DNA of 64,000 bases from Cinclus cinclus (lineage: Eukaryota > Chordata > Aves > Passeriformes > Cinclidae), in the NCBI RefSeq assembly GCF_963662255.1, contig NC_085072.1, forward strand, positions 5,481,001 to 5,545,000. Direction: 5' to 3'. The notes beneath the pieces were generated by a model that made no database searches, was not told the DNA's origin, and saw only the letters and a program-made list of their open reading frames with translations. This document shows, in pieces, positions 37,498 to 49,935 of this stretch (positions are counted from its first letter, which is position 1; every line of letters begins with the position of its first letter). Made by a program: the position numbers and the translations under genes.

Positions 37498-38980
37498 AGG
37501 CTGTTCCACGTTCCCTGCCGGCAGCGGGAGGAGCAGAGCTCAGGAGAGCAGAACTGAAATGGGGTTTTCGAGCTCCTGCGTGCCTGCGGATCCCTCCCGG
37601 AGCAGCACGAGGAGGAGTGGGCAGCCAGCAGAGCGGCCGCTCCCTGCCCGTGCCAAGCTCCGGACTCACTTCCCGTGGTCCTAAAAACTAAAAACTCCTC
37701 TCGAAGTCATCCCTGCCCTGAAATACCCCGGGTGGGTCTGTGGAGATTGGAGCCTTTGGCTCCCCGTGCCTCAATTTCCCTGTGTCCGAAGCAGGCACCT
37801 TCCAAAGATCTGCGGGATTAGGTTTGTAACTGAGGGTGACGTGGGATTTTGAGCTTTTCCTGGGAGAGAGTTTCCTTGTGGACCCTCTCCAGAGGAAATT
37901 AAAGGCTAGAAGAGGGAGCATTTGGACGCCTGCATCCCAAATTCTGGGGATTCTTAGGGAGCAGCGGCATTTCCGTGCATGGTGAGCACCATCAGCCTGA
38001 AAATCTGGATTTTTGCAGATGGGAAAAGCTGAATTTCCCTGTTTGTGCAGGAGTGTGCATATAGCACCTCTGGGGCTTTCCGAAGAGGCTATTCAGCTCT
38101 AATAATAATAAAAAAGTGGAATGATTCTGCATAGTTAATCCCACGGAGGATCATTCCTTCTTAGCAGGTGGAGGAATGAGGTGCCAGGAGCTCATTGGAG
38201 GAGGACAGAAATTCCAAAGGCTGCTCTGAGGGTTTGCCCAGCCTCACAATGAAAACTGGCTATTCCTTCCTTGGGAAAGACCCATAATTATTTCCTTGCT
38301 CCTAGAGGAGAATTAGTCACTGCTGGCCAAAAAAAAAAAATTAAATTAAAAAAAAATAAATAGACTTTTCATTCTGGCGAGGATTGGGGGAACCCAAGCC
38401 GAGAGTTCCCCCTATGTCCAAACCAGAGGTAGCTCCAGTCTGATGTGAGACTTCAAGGGGATCTCCCCTTGTGGCCCCCCACAAGTCAACCTCTGACTTC
38501 CCAAATGTCAGTTATTTGTCCCAGTTGGCATTTACTGAGGGAGTAGTTTAAATATTCTGCTTTAAAGTCTTTTCCAAGAAGCCTACTGGAGCTGAGAGGG
38601 ATGGTGGTCGGTTGCAGAGTCAAAAAGGCCACGGTCTGACATTGGGTTGGGGTGGAAAAGGACAAAAATGAGGGAAAAAAAATGAGTGTTTCTTCCTAAC
38701 CCCAGCAGGATTATTTCTCAGAGATCTTATTTCTCTTGGGAATTGTTTCTGGAGGCTCCCCAGGTTCAGGTCTCCAGGGGGTGCAGCACATCTTGCTGCA
38801 CACAGAGCCCCCAGGGATGACCTGGAGCTGCCCAGGGATGGAATCTCTGGAGAATCAGGGATGTTATCTCCTCTTCCATGGCACATCTTTGGGAATGTGG
38901 GCCTTGGGGCCTGTGCTGTGGAGCCCTACCTGGTTCTGCAGGAATTTGCTTGGGATTTGTGGGGCAGAGATGATGGGGCA

Positions 38981-39190
38981 ACTCCCAGAGATGATCCAGC
39001 ATCTCCAGAGATGATCCAGCATCTCCATGGATAGCCCAGAGTCTCCATGGATAGCCCAGAATCTCCATGGATAGCCCAGTATCTCCATGGATAGCCCAGA
39101 ATCTCCATGGATAGCCCAGAGTCTCCATGGATAGCCCAGAATCTCCATGGATGATCCAGCATGTCCATGGATGGTCCAGCATCTCCATCA
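38981..39190. repeat. 20-bp minisatellite, about 10.5 copies
   Basis: The unit atctccatggatagcccaga repeats in exact 20-base register from 38981. Edge copies vary (atgatccagc ends). The - strand open frames of 94-141 aa with repeated WAIHGDSGLSMEI-type peptides arise from this array. Confidence 0.93.
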
Positions 39191-39795
39191 TTCCCTCTCA
39201 CCCTCCAAGTGAAACCATGGGGACTGATTTTCATTTCTCCTGCAAATATATCTAAATCAACTTTACTGTATGGAAACTGAGTGCTGTAACCATATTCCAC
39301 TGGGAAAATAAATGCCCATGGCATTCAGAAAAAGTGGTTTATTTTGAAATACTTCGAGATGTAGTCACAGGACATCAGAAATATAGCACAGGTGAGAGGG
39401 GCGCTAAGCAGAGCCAGGGGAAGTTCAGAGAGCCATATTATCCTACACATGAATTTCATTATTTTACCATTTTAGAAATTGGGAATGGGGAATGGGAAGG
39501 GAGATGCTGCAGCCTTGGGTCTGGGGGGGGTCAAACTATGGATCCAGCTCCATCACCTTTTCCTTCCCATTTCCTAGATTTGCACACAGATTTTTACCCG
39601 AGCAGCAGGAAAAGCTGCTCAGTTGAATTATCAGGGGGTCTGGAGCCTTCCACAGCTCTGGGTTAGTTGTGTGCCTGAGGAAGGAGGTGATAATCTGGTG
39701 AGCAGCTCCACCTGCCTGAGGTTGGGAAAGGACCTTTGGCAAAAGGGAAACCAGTTTGGGAGCATCCCCGGGCCTTCTGGTCTTACTGGGACAGC

Positions 39796-40304
39796 CAGGA
39801 ATTGTTTGAACCCTGAAGCCTGAGAGTTTTGAACTTTCTGTGCTTTCTGACGCTGACCTCAGGGGAGCACTGTTTTTGACCTGAGCCCTTGGAGAAGGCT
39901 TCCAAATTTGAGAGATGGAGTTGGAGTCACGGGTGTAGTTTGAATGGAAGCGTACTACATCACATGGTGAAGGGTTTGGAATTTGGGGTTTTAGAATAAC
40001 AGGTGTGGGACAGGATAGACGTTCTAGGGCATTGTCTTTTTCTTCCTACTTGTTCTTTCTTCTTAGTTTTAGGTAGATTTTGGTTGGATAGAAAATTTTG
40101 CAGTGCAGGTGTTTGGTCATTGGGTCAAAAGTATAAATGATATAGGGTATAAATGTGCTGGTCTTGGGGTGGAGCAGGTGAGTGAGGCCAGGCCGAGCTT
40201 AGAGGGGGAAAGGGGCTGGGTTTAGATGATTAGGCAGGAATAAATCCGGGATTGTGACTGTCGGATCCGCGTGTCTCAGGCAGCGGTGCCGGGGATGTTG
40301 TGAC
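39796..40304 (+). mobile_element. Probable solo LTR of an endogenous retrovirus (passerine-type)
   Basis: About 500 bases differ in texture from the flanks: AT-richer, with two TATA-like motifs (tataaatg at about 40131 and 40149), then AATAAA near 40241 and a GC-rich end. That order (U3 with TATA box, short R, poly(A) signal, U5) is what an LTR shows, and the block resembles bird LTRs as I remember them. The hexamer gacagc flanks the block (39790-39795 and 40302-40307) and could be a target duplication. However, clean TG...CA ends are not evident, so limits are uncertain. There is no internal retroviral coding sequence. Confidence 0.45.
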
Positions 40305-43300
40305 AGCTTTTGGCAGCTCCTGTCTCATCGTCCTCCCCTGCGGGATCCCGGCAGGGGGAAGGAGGGGTGGTAATGGAAGGGATGAGCAGAGCTGGGGGTT
40401 CCTGTGGGTTGGTTTGTTTTACACCAGTGAATTTCACTGTCTCGTTCCAGGGTGGGCACTGTGGGATTGGGGGTGGTGCTGCTGCGGAGCTGGAGGGAGG
40501 GGTGGGGGGGCTGGAAGGGAAGTTTGGGGGCAGCAAGGAGAAACCAGCCCCTCAGGAGGCACCCTGCAGTTTGGAAAAATGCTTAAATTTTTCTTTTTTC
40601 AAATACTTTTAAAAAGATATTTTACCCCAGGGAGGCTGTGGGCTGGAAAGACCGCTGGGGTGATGGATCTATCAGTGTCCAGGAGCTCCTGAGGATTTAT
40701 CCATGTTAAAGTGTCACCTCCCCAACCCAAGGGACCCTACAAAGGGGCTGGGTGAGTGGGTTTTCCCATTTTTCCCCCAAAGAGGATTAATTTTACAGAG
40801 GATCCTTGTCCCTCCTTCACCCCCAGGAGCAGCCCTGCAAAGGGCAGGTTTTAAACATCACAGTGGGGATGAAAAAGGAGGGAAGGGCTGGAGGAGGGCA
40901 GGGGGGGTCCTCTGTCAGGACTTTTGCCATCACTTGTGCCCACGGGAGCGCACGGAGGCCGGCGCTGATGGAGCAGGATGTGACAGCTCCAAGCTTGGGG
41001 ACTCCGCTTGGCTTCTGCATTGCAGGAGCGGTGCCTGGGGAAAGAAAACAGCGTTTTGGGAGAAGGCTGGGAAGCCTCATCTCCACTGAGACCCTTCCTG
41101 AACTGGATCTTCGCCCTTTGCATCCGGCCTCCATCACAGGAGGGAACAGAGCGAGGTCCTCTGAGCTCTGGACCAGCAGAAAAGGGAGGGTCTGGAGCAT
41201 GTGAGCAATTTGAGGGGGGAAAAGGTTCCTGCAGCATCCCAACATTGGTATCAGTCACCAAGAGCCCCCTCTGCCTCTGCTCTGGAGCAGTGAGGTGGAG
41301 AAAACCCCGGAATGGGGCAATTCTGGCTTTCCATCCCAGGGTGAAGGACTTTTAGAGGAACAAATTCAGATTTGAGGTTCAGCGTGTGAAAGAGATGTGG
41401 ATCAGTGTCTTATCGCAGCACCTGAGAGCTGGCGCCGAGTCCCTGGGATACTTTGATCCTAGATCCCTCAATATGGTTATTTTTGGCACAGAAGGGTCTC
41501 TCCCTGCGTTTCCACCCTTGCATTCCTCCCCAGAGCAGGAGCAGCAGCAGCACCCTGGTGTAGGGGTGGGGCCTGGCAGGTTTCCAGCCCTGCCTTCACT
41601 TTAATCCTCATTTTCTTTTTATTCCAAGCAAGAAATTATCCCTGCAGCCTGTGCCAGCCCCTCTGCCATGGGCAGCTCTCATCTTTGGGGTTAATTTTGG
41701 GGTTAGGAAAATATGCTGAGATGCAGGGAACAGCTTGAATACCTGTTCCTGTGCAGTTATATGATATCTATCTGCAGATCTACATGCATATAAGTGCCAC
41801 GTTTAAATTCACATTGGGATGTAGATGTTTCCATTCTCTTTTGTCTTTGTCCGTGTGCAGCAAGAGGGATGTTCCTGACCCTGCAGATTATTTATCTCTT
41901 CCCTAGAGAGTGATGGCCCAGCTGGAGCAGCCCCCTCCTCACTTTTCCAAACAGCCCAGTAACTCCTAATTTATCCGAGGTGAAAATTTCCCCCAGAAAG
42001 ATGAATCCTCTACCTCCTCAGCTTCAATCTTTGCTGCAATGTCTCCCTGCTCCCCTGCAGCAACCAGAGCTAAGCCCCGCTGCAGCTGATGTCCCCTTGA
42101 GCCCCTCTGCATCCACAGCTGGATGGGATTTGTCACTGGGAATAGCCTGGACCCCCCTGGAGCCCGGCTTGTGTTGGAAAGGGGCATTTGAACAGCAAAG
42201 AGCCTTTCAACCCCTCGTGGTGCAGCCCTAACTGAAACACAGGCACCACTGTCCTCTTCTGGCTGGAGCTGTTATATCACAACCGAGATCTCAGGAGCCT
42301 TCCTGGGGGTAAATTTTCTGTGTTCCACCCCTGGCCCCTGCACAGGGTGGGGTGGGGAGGCCTCATTCCCTCAGCAGCACCGCCCGGGGCTGGGTGCAGA
42401 ACACGGGGTGCTCCTGGGGCTGTCCCTGTGCTGCTGAGTTTAAATCATTATTGTGGTGTGCTGTGCAAACGCTCCTGGATGGAGCTGCTGTATTCCCATC
42501 TCCCAGACAGTGGCACTATTGGATTTCATTCCCGCTACTATTTCGTGACCTTTTCTTCGTTTACGGTCCACTAAATCTTCTCCAGGAGGGGCACAAATTC
42601 CCCCGCAAGGTGAATTTAAGTTTACTGACAGTAACTTTAATTTTCTTGGTCATTTTTTCAGAGTCACCCATGTCCAACAAGACCCAGTAAGCACAGAGCA
42701 GACAGAAGCTGCTGCTCTGGAGACACCAGCAAACACTTTGGGATGTTACCATGCTTCAGCTGCTGCAGGGGCCTGAATTGGAGATTCAGCTGGAGAACCC
42801 TGAGCAGGCAGAGCTGCTCCCTCAGGCTGTGGATGACAAGAGGAGCAAAGCTGCTCCTCCCTTGCCCCGTGGGAGGGGGTGTTTGGCAGCTCAGCCCTAT
42901 TGTGCCTCAGTTTCCCCACCTATAACCCCACTTTGGACAGGGTTTGGTGATGATGAAGTGATGCCGTGATTTGCCTTGTGACTCCACAGAGCAGGAATAT
43001 CCACCTGGGATGGGTGCTGCCTCAGTCTTGTATCCTGCACCTCACAGGAGTGAATTTTCCCCTCCAGTGGTGCGGATTCCAGTGAGGCCCCAGAGCCTCC
43101 TCCTCACCTTCCTCTTGCCTGACCCCAGCACCTGCAGGGAGAAGAAAGGATGCAGCAGAGATCCCAATTTCCCATTTTCCTCCTTGCTCCTCCATTTTCC
43201 CCTGACTTTCAGGGGTACCAAAGGTAAAGCATTTAATTATCACCTTGCTCCAGCATTTTATTTTCCGTCTGTGACTTTTTGCCGCCCTGATTATCTGAAA

Positions 43301-43328
43301 AGAAAGCATTTCCCTCTCCTTTGTTCAG

Positions 43329-43484
43329 CCCAGAGCAGTTGTGGCTGCCCCACCCCTGAAAGTGTCCCAGGCCAGGCTGGACAGGGCTTGGAGCAGCCTG
43401 GGATAGTGGAAGGTGCCCCTGCCATGGCAGGGCATTGGAGATGGGCTTTAAGGTCCCTTCCAACCTAAATTATTTTGTGATTCC
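43329..43484 (+). mobile_element. CR1 LINE, 3'-end fragment
   Basis: Sense CR1 tail: 'ccagagcagttgtggctgcc', 'gaaagtgtcccaggccaggc', 'gatagtggaaggtgcccctg', 'aaggtcccttccaacctaaa' and a final 'ttttgtgattcc'. Confidence 0.9.
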
Positions 43485-43729
43485 AGGTGCTTTGGCTGAT
43501 AAAAAATGGACAAGAAACAAACCCCCAGCCCCCTATATGGAGGAGACTGTTGTGGGGATGAAATTAGGGCTGCAGCTGGATGCTGTGGTGTCATCCCCGG
43601 TGGATACTGGGGTGAGAGGCTGCTGTCCCTGGGAGAGAGCAGCGGTAGGAGCAGACACGAGCTCTGGTCAGAGGTGCTGGGAGTTTCCTATTACTGATAC
43701 AGAATAGCCCGATTTTGGTGACCAGGAGC

Positions 43730-44870
43730 TGCTGTGACGCGGCTCGGGGTTATCCAAACCCACCGAGAAGGTGACAGGCGTGGAAAAGGAACCCGCCCGG
43801 TGCTGGAGCAGCAGCGAGTCGGGCGCTGAGTCCCAGGAGGTGGAACTGCAGCGGGGTCAGCGCCGGGTCCGGGTGGTGGGGACGCTGTTTGCAGTCGGTG
43901 CGATCGGGCGGTGGCGATCAGATTGCCCAGCCCCACCCGGGCACGGGGGATAGCATAGCCCGGCCCGTGAAATCAGAGCGGGCAGAGAAAGTGATAACGG
44001 GAGATTAGAGAAGGGGGAGCGCTGCGGAAAGGGGCACGGGAACAATCGTCCTCCGGTTAAAGAGCTGGGCCAGGGGCTGGGATGCTGCTCCTGGCTCTGC
44101 CCTAAATGCTCTTCACCTCCTCGGTGCTTTGGGGTTGCGGCTGTGCCTCAGAGCCGTCCGAAATCCCGGACTCCAAGCAGGAGCGGAGAGTTCCCCGTGT
44201 GAGCATTCCCAGCTCTCCGAGGCAGCCCCGGGGCGCAGGGGTGCTGCGATCCGAGCGATTGAACAAAACACACTCTCCGACAGCCTTTGGCTTCCTCGGG
44301 CACGCTGCGTGGGGGCTCCCGGCCGGGATGTGGAGCTCAGGAGGGAGCATCTGCCGGGAAGGACCGCGCTGGCTCAGAGTCAGGCGGTACCGGAGCGCTG
44401 CCCGCAGGCCAGAAGGGAAACGGGGCTGGGGAAGGCGAGAGGGGAATTGCTGTCCCAGCTGAAACGGGAGCGGGTGGCAGCCCCAGCCCGCCGGCAGCCC
44501 CAGCAGCTGCTGCGTTATCCCGGCTGGAAAAGCACTGACAAGGCAGGTCCGTGCCCTCCCCGGGCTGCGCGGGGAGCGGGGAGATGCCCGAACCTCCTTT
44601 TAGCAAGTTAATCTCAGCTTTCCCTTCTCCTGGTCCGGACTTCGCGGGTGTTGGGAACCCCAAGTCCCAATACACGGAGAACTCGCCCTTTTGTCCCGCT
44701 CCGTGCCCTTTCCCGGCTTTCCCAGTCCCTCTCCCCCTGCCGGGGACCCACTGGAGCGTGGCTAGCCCGGAGCTGCTGGCTCTGAGCGCCCTCGCCACGG
44801 GCAGCTCGGGCTGCTGCCACCGGGCCGGGCAGATGGCAGGCAGGGCACGGCACATCCTGCAGAAAGCCAC
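43730..44870. promoter_or_regulatory. Orphan CpG-rich block
   Basis: CpG density rises strongly over about 1.1 kb (dense at 43780-43920 and 44130-44850), more than 13 kb from either channel gene. Open frames occur on both strands (+ 44551-45228, 225 aa; - 44337-45200, 287 aa), but both are Pro/Gly/Ala/Ser-rich and match nothing known. An orphan CpG island can mark the promoter of an unannotated noncoding RNA or a remote enhancer. No other evidence for either is visible. Confidence 0.4.
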
Positions 44871-45189
44871 AGTGGGAAGCTTTTGTTCTGCAGCCTGGAG
44901 CTTCTCTTTCAGGTTTCCAGGGCATCGAGGGGTCTCTGGGAGCGGGAGAAGCCCTGCTGTGATGGGGGAAGTGTCCAGCCTTCCCCAGAGAGGGCCCAGG
45001 GTGGTGCCCTGTCCTGTTCTGGCATTACCCTGGCACAGGCTGGACTCGGCTTTGAAGTTTTTGGTGATGGGTGAAGTCATTAAAAATCCAGCCAAGCACA
45101 AAAATAAGAAGAAAGAACCAAGTGGGACGGAAAGCAGAGAGCAGGAGGGTGTCAGGGTGCAGGGAGGAGGGAGAAACCCAATCCAGCCG

Positions 45190-45400
45190 AGTGGGTGCAT
45201 AATTTATTCCCCCATTAGCTATTCATAAGCCGGCCCTTTGTATCAAGTCTCCTAACGTCCTTGTAACAACTTCAGGCCTTTCTGCGGAGCATCACCCTCC
45301 GGGGCTGTTCCTGTGCCACTTTGCCATGCGAACATGATTCTTGATGTGCCCTGGGCCTTCCTTACGGCCATTCAGCAGAAGGAGTAATTAATGAGATTCC
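45190..45400. promoter_or_regulatory. Candidate conserved noncoding element
   Basis: An AT-richer, non-repetitive stretch lies right beside the orphan CpG block. It holds several homeodomain-type cores (cataatttattc, cccattagctattcataa, and TAATTA at 45385-45390) and no reading frame of note. Composition and motif content look like a developmental enhancer, but conservation could not be tested. Confidence 0.3.
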
Positions 45401-48400
45401 CATAGCTGCGGTGTAACAGGAACCTCTGGGAATTACCCATGGCAGAATCACCTCTGAGCACACTGGGCTCGCACAGCCCTGGCTGGTGCTTGAAGGATGA
45501 GCTTGGACTTTGGAGCTTCCTCCTGAGCTGGTTTAAAGCCGAGTGGCCAAGCCATGGACCTTCCCTCCAGCACTGCTGCCCGGGATTTCTGTGGGATTGC
45601 ATGTGATACTGAACACCAAAGTGTTGGGCAGCTGAGTGGGGCGAGGAGAGGTGAGGGAGACCCACCCATGCTGGTCTGCAAACTCCTGGCCACGCTGCAG
45701 CCTCCAGCCTGTACCTACCTCCAATCCTCTTCCCCCAGAAGAAGACGGGTTTAACACATTCTGTGGGATAAAGCTGACCAGAAAACCACACCACAAGCTT
45801 GGAAGGAGCCACCAGAGCAGCCAAAATCTCCTCCGGCTCATTCTTGGTGCTCAGGGAATGAAGCGGGTCTTGGCTAATGGGAAGTCAAGATCCTTCTGCA
45901 TCCTTGGGGTTTTTGTCACCTCTTTCCCCAGCCCTGCCTGGGGCTTGGAGCTGAATGTGGGGCCCCTATTCCTGTTCCACATGGTGTGCGGTGCTCAGTG
46001 TTCCCTGGAAATCCTCTGAAAAGCTCTCAGGGCCTCCTTGTGACACAGACAGGTCTCAGGTCAACTGGTCCCCAAAGTTTTGACCTCATGGCCCTAAGGC
46101 ATTGCAGAGGGAAGAGGTGGAGGCCAGGACCCAATCCCAAAGCCATGCAGCCCCCATTGAGGCAGGAGCATTCCTTGGTGAGACCCAGGACCTGGACTAC
46201 AGCCCACACCTGGGCAGGTAAGAGCTGCTGCACACTTGGGTGCCATTTGCTCTTGAAATGGAAATGTTGCTTCTTAAAACAGCCATTACTGCCACAGGGG
46301 AAAACCCTCAATGCCAAGAGGACTCCCTCCCTCCCTGAGTGTCCTGCCCATGGAGTAACTGTGGGATCAATCTGTTCCCAGGTACCCAAGGGATCACTGG
46401 GGGATTCAGCCTGGGATTTGAGCTCTGGGAGGTGCAACCCCTCCTTTGGGGGTGGTTTGGGGCAGTTTTTCCCCTGAGTATGGAGTTGCACCACGGCCCT
46501 TTTTTCCTGTGTTTCCTTTAAATCCAAGGGCAGTGAGTCAAGGTAGGGTTTCACTGGGGTGTAGGATTTCCGAATCTGAGTCTTTCCTGAGACAAACTCT
46601 AATCCTTACCTGCGTGTCAGAGACGTGCAGGGACCCGCCATGTCCAGAAGCCCCGGGATCCTCCTCGTGCCTGAAAAAGGGCTGTAACCAGGGCTGCAGG
46701 TGAGTGATTGGCTTTTATTTTGTTTTCTGTGCTTGTAGACACCACTGATGATATAATGGAAATGCAGCCAAGTCAAACACCCAGCTGGGAAAGTTCCCAC
46801 CTATATTAAGCCACTTATTTTACTTCATTGACCGTAGGATGTGGAAGAATCACCTGGTTGAAAAGGTTTCCATTTTCTCTCCAGCTAAACTGGAGCTGGG
46901 TTCGTGGTTTTAGACCAACTTGTGCTGATACAGGAGTTTTGGCTGTTCTTGGGTCTGTGCCCAACCCCAGACAGAAACACTCTGTGCTTTGAGCATTTGC
47001 AGCCTCTCTTTCTCTTCCAAGACTTAAATAAAGTGGTTACTTTTGGCTGTGATCTCTTTAATGGGTTTGAATGTTTTGCAAGGCTTCCATTAGAAAATCC
47101 TCAGCTGCTGCAATCTGCTTTATGGGAATGTGTGCAAGGAACAGTGAAGACATCGGAACACTCCGAGGAAATATTGGTTGCCTTCAGCATGGTCCAACTA
47201 AACTGTGAGGACCTGGAGTGAAATAATTAATCAGTATTTCTGACAGGCTGAAATCCATGGCTGCCAAGGAGTCACTTAAATTCCAATACAGTGTTGGGAG
47301 CATCCATTGCTTTGGGATGAGTTAAACTGGGAGGGGATGGGGTACAGGAAAGATGATGTCAGGTTCAGGCTGCAATAATAATAGTGTAGGTATCTCTTTT
47401 TAGGTTGGCTTGGGAATAAGAGAGACATTTTAGGTGATCCCGAGGATGTGGGAGTCCCCAGTGCACAGTGCTCACCCCGGTGACACAGAGCAGGCTGTGG
47501 GGAAGGTTAATGGGAATACTGGGTTAAAAGTGCTGCTGGTTCCATTGGTTTGGTACAGTTTGTGCTTAGTGCTGAGGAATAACGTGATTTCCTGAGAGCC
47601 TGGCTTAGGATGTCTCCCCTGGTCCTGCAGGTCAGTGAAGGAGCCAGTCCGGGTGCTGGCTCAGTGCTTGCTCAACCAACATTTCCATCCTCCAAATCCT
47701 AATGGAAAATCCATGAAAAACCAGTCACTGGGGCAAGGGATGGATGGCAGAGCTTGGAGGGATCAGAGGCTTTCCTTATTTAGTGCTGGGTTCAGGTCCA
47801 GCCAAGCACCACCCCAGAATTACTCAGTGAGGACTGATTCATGTTTGATATGTGATGAGTTTCACAGCCTCAGCAGCAGGCAGTCTCTAGAAACTATACA
47901 AATTTAGGCCAAACAAAGCCTCAACCAAATAAAGCCAAATTTTTAATGGGGACAAATATGTTTGTCTTGCTGATTCCCAAAGAGAAAGGATTGGGGTTCC
48001 TAGTCTGAGCTATTTAGACCCCAAAACGGCTTGAAATTGCAGCTTGTGCAGCCAAGGCTCTGTGTCTGTGCCCTGTGACTGATTTCCCATCACATCCCAA
48101 GGTGGAGTTCAGCTCCTGGAATGCAGCTGGGAAAACCATGCCTTTGGCCTGGGTGTGGAGTGAGGACCAGGACAGCTCATCCCAGGCAGCTGTGAATCCT
48201 TGAGCTGCATCTGTGGGTAAAGATCATGGGAAGGAGATTAGGAAATTGCTCCGAGGCAAAATCAGCTCCAGCTCCGTGAGAGGATCCGTGCCAGGGAAAG
48301 AGGGACCCATGGAGCAGCTTTTTTTTTTTTTCTTAAATCTTTTTTCCACAGTTGGGGGTAGATTTTCCAGACCTGATTTTCCAAACTTCCAGGATTCATT

Positions 48401-49862
48401 TTATTTTCTTGGGTTTTCTCTGGAGCAGCACCTCCAGGAGACCCCAACTTTGCACACCCTGCTGCCTCGGGAAGGGCTCAGTGCAGGCTGATCTCGATAT
48501 TTTCCTATCCCAGTTCAGCAGCACAGCATGGAAACCTGCCCCAATTACACAGGCTGGAAAAAAGCTTGAGGGAAAATCTCTGCATCCCAAGATGCTGGCA
48601 GGAGGATTCAGGATGCAGATGACTTTTGGAGGTCAGTCAGGAAATGCCCTGGCTGGTGCTCCCCCATTCCCGTGTGTCCAATCCCTTTCCAGGGTGATGT
48701 TTTTGCCTTTGCTTGGGAAGTTTTGGGGCAGGGAAGGAAGGCAGAGCTCACTGATGGGGCTGGGGGAACACATGGAAAGGGAAATAGTTATTTCATTGAA
48801 TCCTGCTGGGAAAAGAGGCAGAGGGCTGGAGCAGCAGCTGGGCTGCCTCACGTTGGGGTGCTGGGGGATGCTCACGGTCCCGACAGAGCCCTGGAATATC
48901 AGAGGGGCTGTGGCCACGTCCAGAGCTCTGCCCAGCACCTGCCGAGAGCTGCTCCGGGCTCAGAGCAAGGCACAGCCAGGATCCAGAGCTGCCCATCGAG
49001 GTGTGACATCCCCCACAGGTTCTCACGGACAAACAGCTCCCCCTGGCCATAGAGAAACAGGACGGGAAAAGCCCCGGGGAGGCACTTCCAGCTCCCGGGG
49101 CTTCAGCAGTTTTGGAGCTCTTGTGATGGCAGTCACAGGCTCCCGGGAACAGAACATTTTCCCGGGTAAAGGAGAAAAACCAGGCCCAGGTGAGGAAGTG
49201 CCTGGACAAAGGGCCTGGCTGGTGCTCAGTGTGTGTCCACGCTGGCACTGGGAGCACTGGAGCCTCCTGCTTTTCCAGCTTTTCTCTCCGTGGATGCAAA
49301 AGAGCCGGGTCCCTGTGAGCCCTGTCTTGGCTGCCGTGGCAGAGAATCCCAGTGAGCAGCTCCACGAGGAGGGGACAGAAGGGGTCACGTCTGGGCATCA
49401 CCTCCTCTTCCTCTGCTCCACGCTGCTCCTTCCTCACCCTCACTGGGAAAGCAAAGGCCTCAGACGCTTTTGTAGACATGAAAGAGGTGAGCTGGAGCCC
49501 CGCATGCCGCCGCTGCTGCCGGGCAGGACCAGCGAGGGAGCAAAAACCCATTTCAGGCACAAGGAGAATGAGGGCAAGGAGTCCCACCGGGCTCACGTGG
49601 GCACCGGCATCGCCTTTCCGCAGGAGAGGCTGGAGCATCCCAGCGCTGCCCGCCAGAGGCGGAGGGGCAGCTCCGCCGGGCAGCCCCGGAGGGAGGCGGA
49701 GATGGGAGCGCCGGGCACCCCGCTCGCCGGAGGAGGATGAGGACCATGCCAAAACCGGGTTTGTTGCTCCCCTCTCGGGCTCAGCCGCCCTCGTGGCAGG
49801 GGGACAGTTTGGGGGCAGAGCAGAGGAGAGTTTGGGGGTTTGGGGCAAACGGGTGCTGTTTT

Positions 49863-49935
49863 TCTTTTCTTCTTTTTTTTTTTCCTTTTATTTTTTTTTT
49901 TTTGGGGGGGGGGTATTTTTTTGGTGGTGGTGACC
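49863..49935. repeat. T-run/G-run homopolymer junction
   Basis: T-rich runs (49873-49903) change directly into a run of ten G (49904-49913), followed by more T and a TGG repeat. The composition is unusual enough to be either real simple sequence or an assembly weak point. Confidence 0.7.

Larger units (their letters stand above)
23641..39800. other. KCNA2-KCNA10 intergenic region, left part
   Basis: No protein-coding or RNA gene is recognisable. It contains two pyrimidine pentanucleotide arrays (24292-24484, 37271-37497), a 34-bp and a 20-bp tandem repeat, CR1 pieces, T-rich tracts, possible ancient SINE remnants (24816-24896, 28600-28665, 28856-28908) and GC-rich patches near 30.5-31.4 kb and 36.3-37.2 kb. 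Long open frames across the pentanucleotide arrays exist on both strands only because the repeats lack stops. Confidence 0.6.

Noticed and set aside
37047..37691. Open frames of 147-214 aa on both strands over the CTGTC/CTCTC array
   Set aside because: Microsatellite translation only.
38864..39191. - strand peptides with WAIHGDSGLSME repeats
   Set aside because: Translation of the 20-bp minisatellite.
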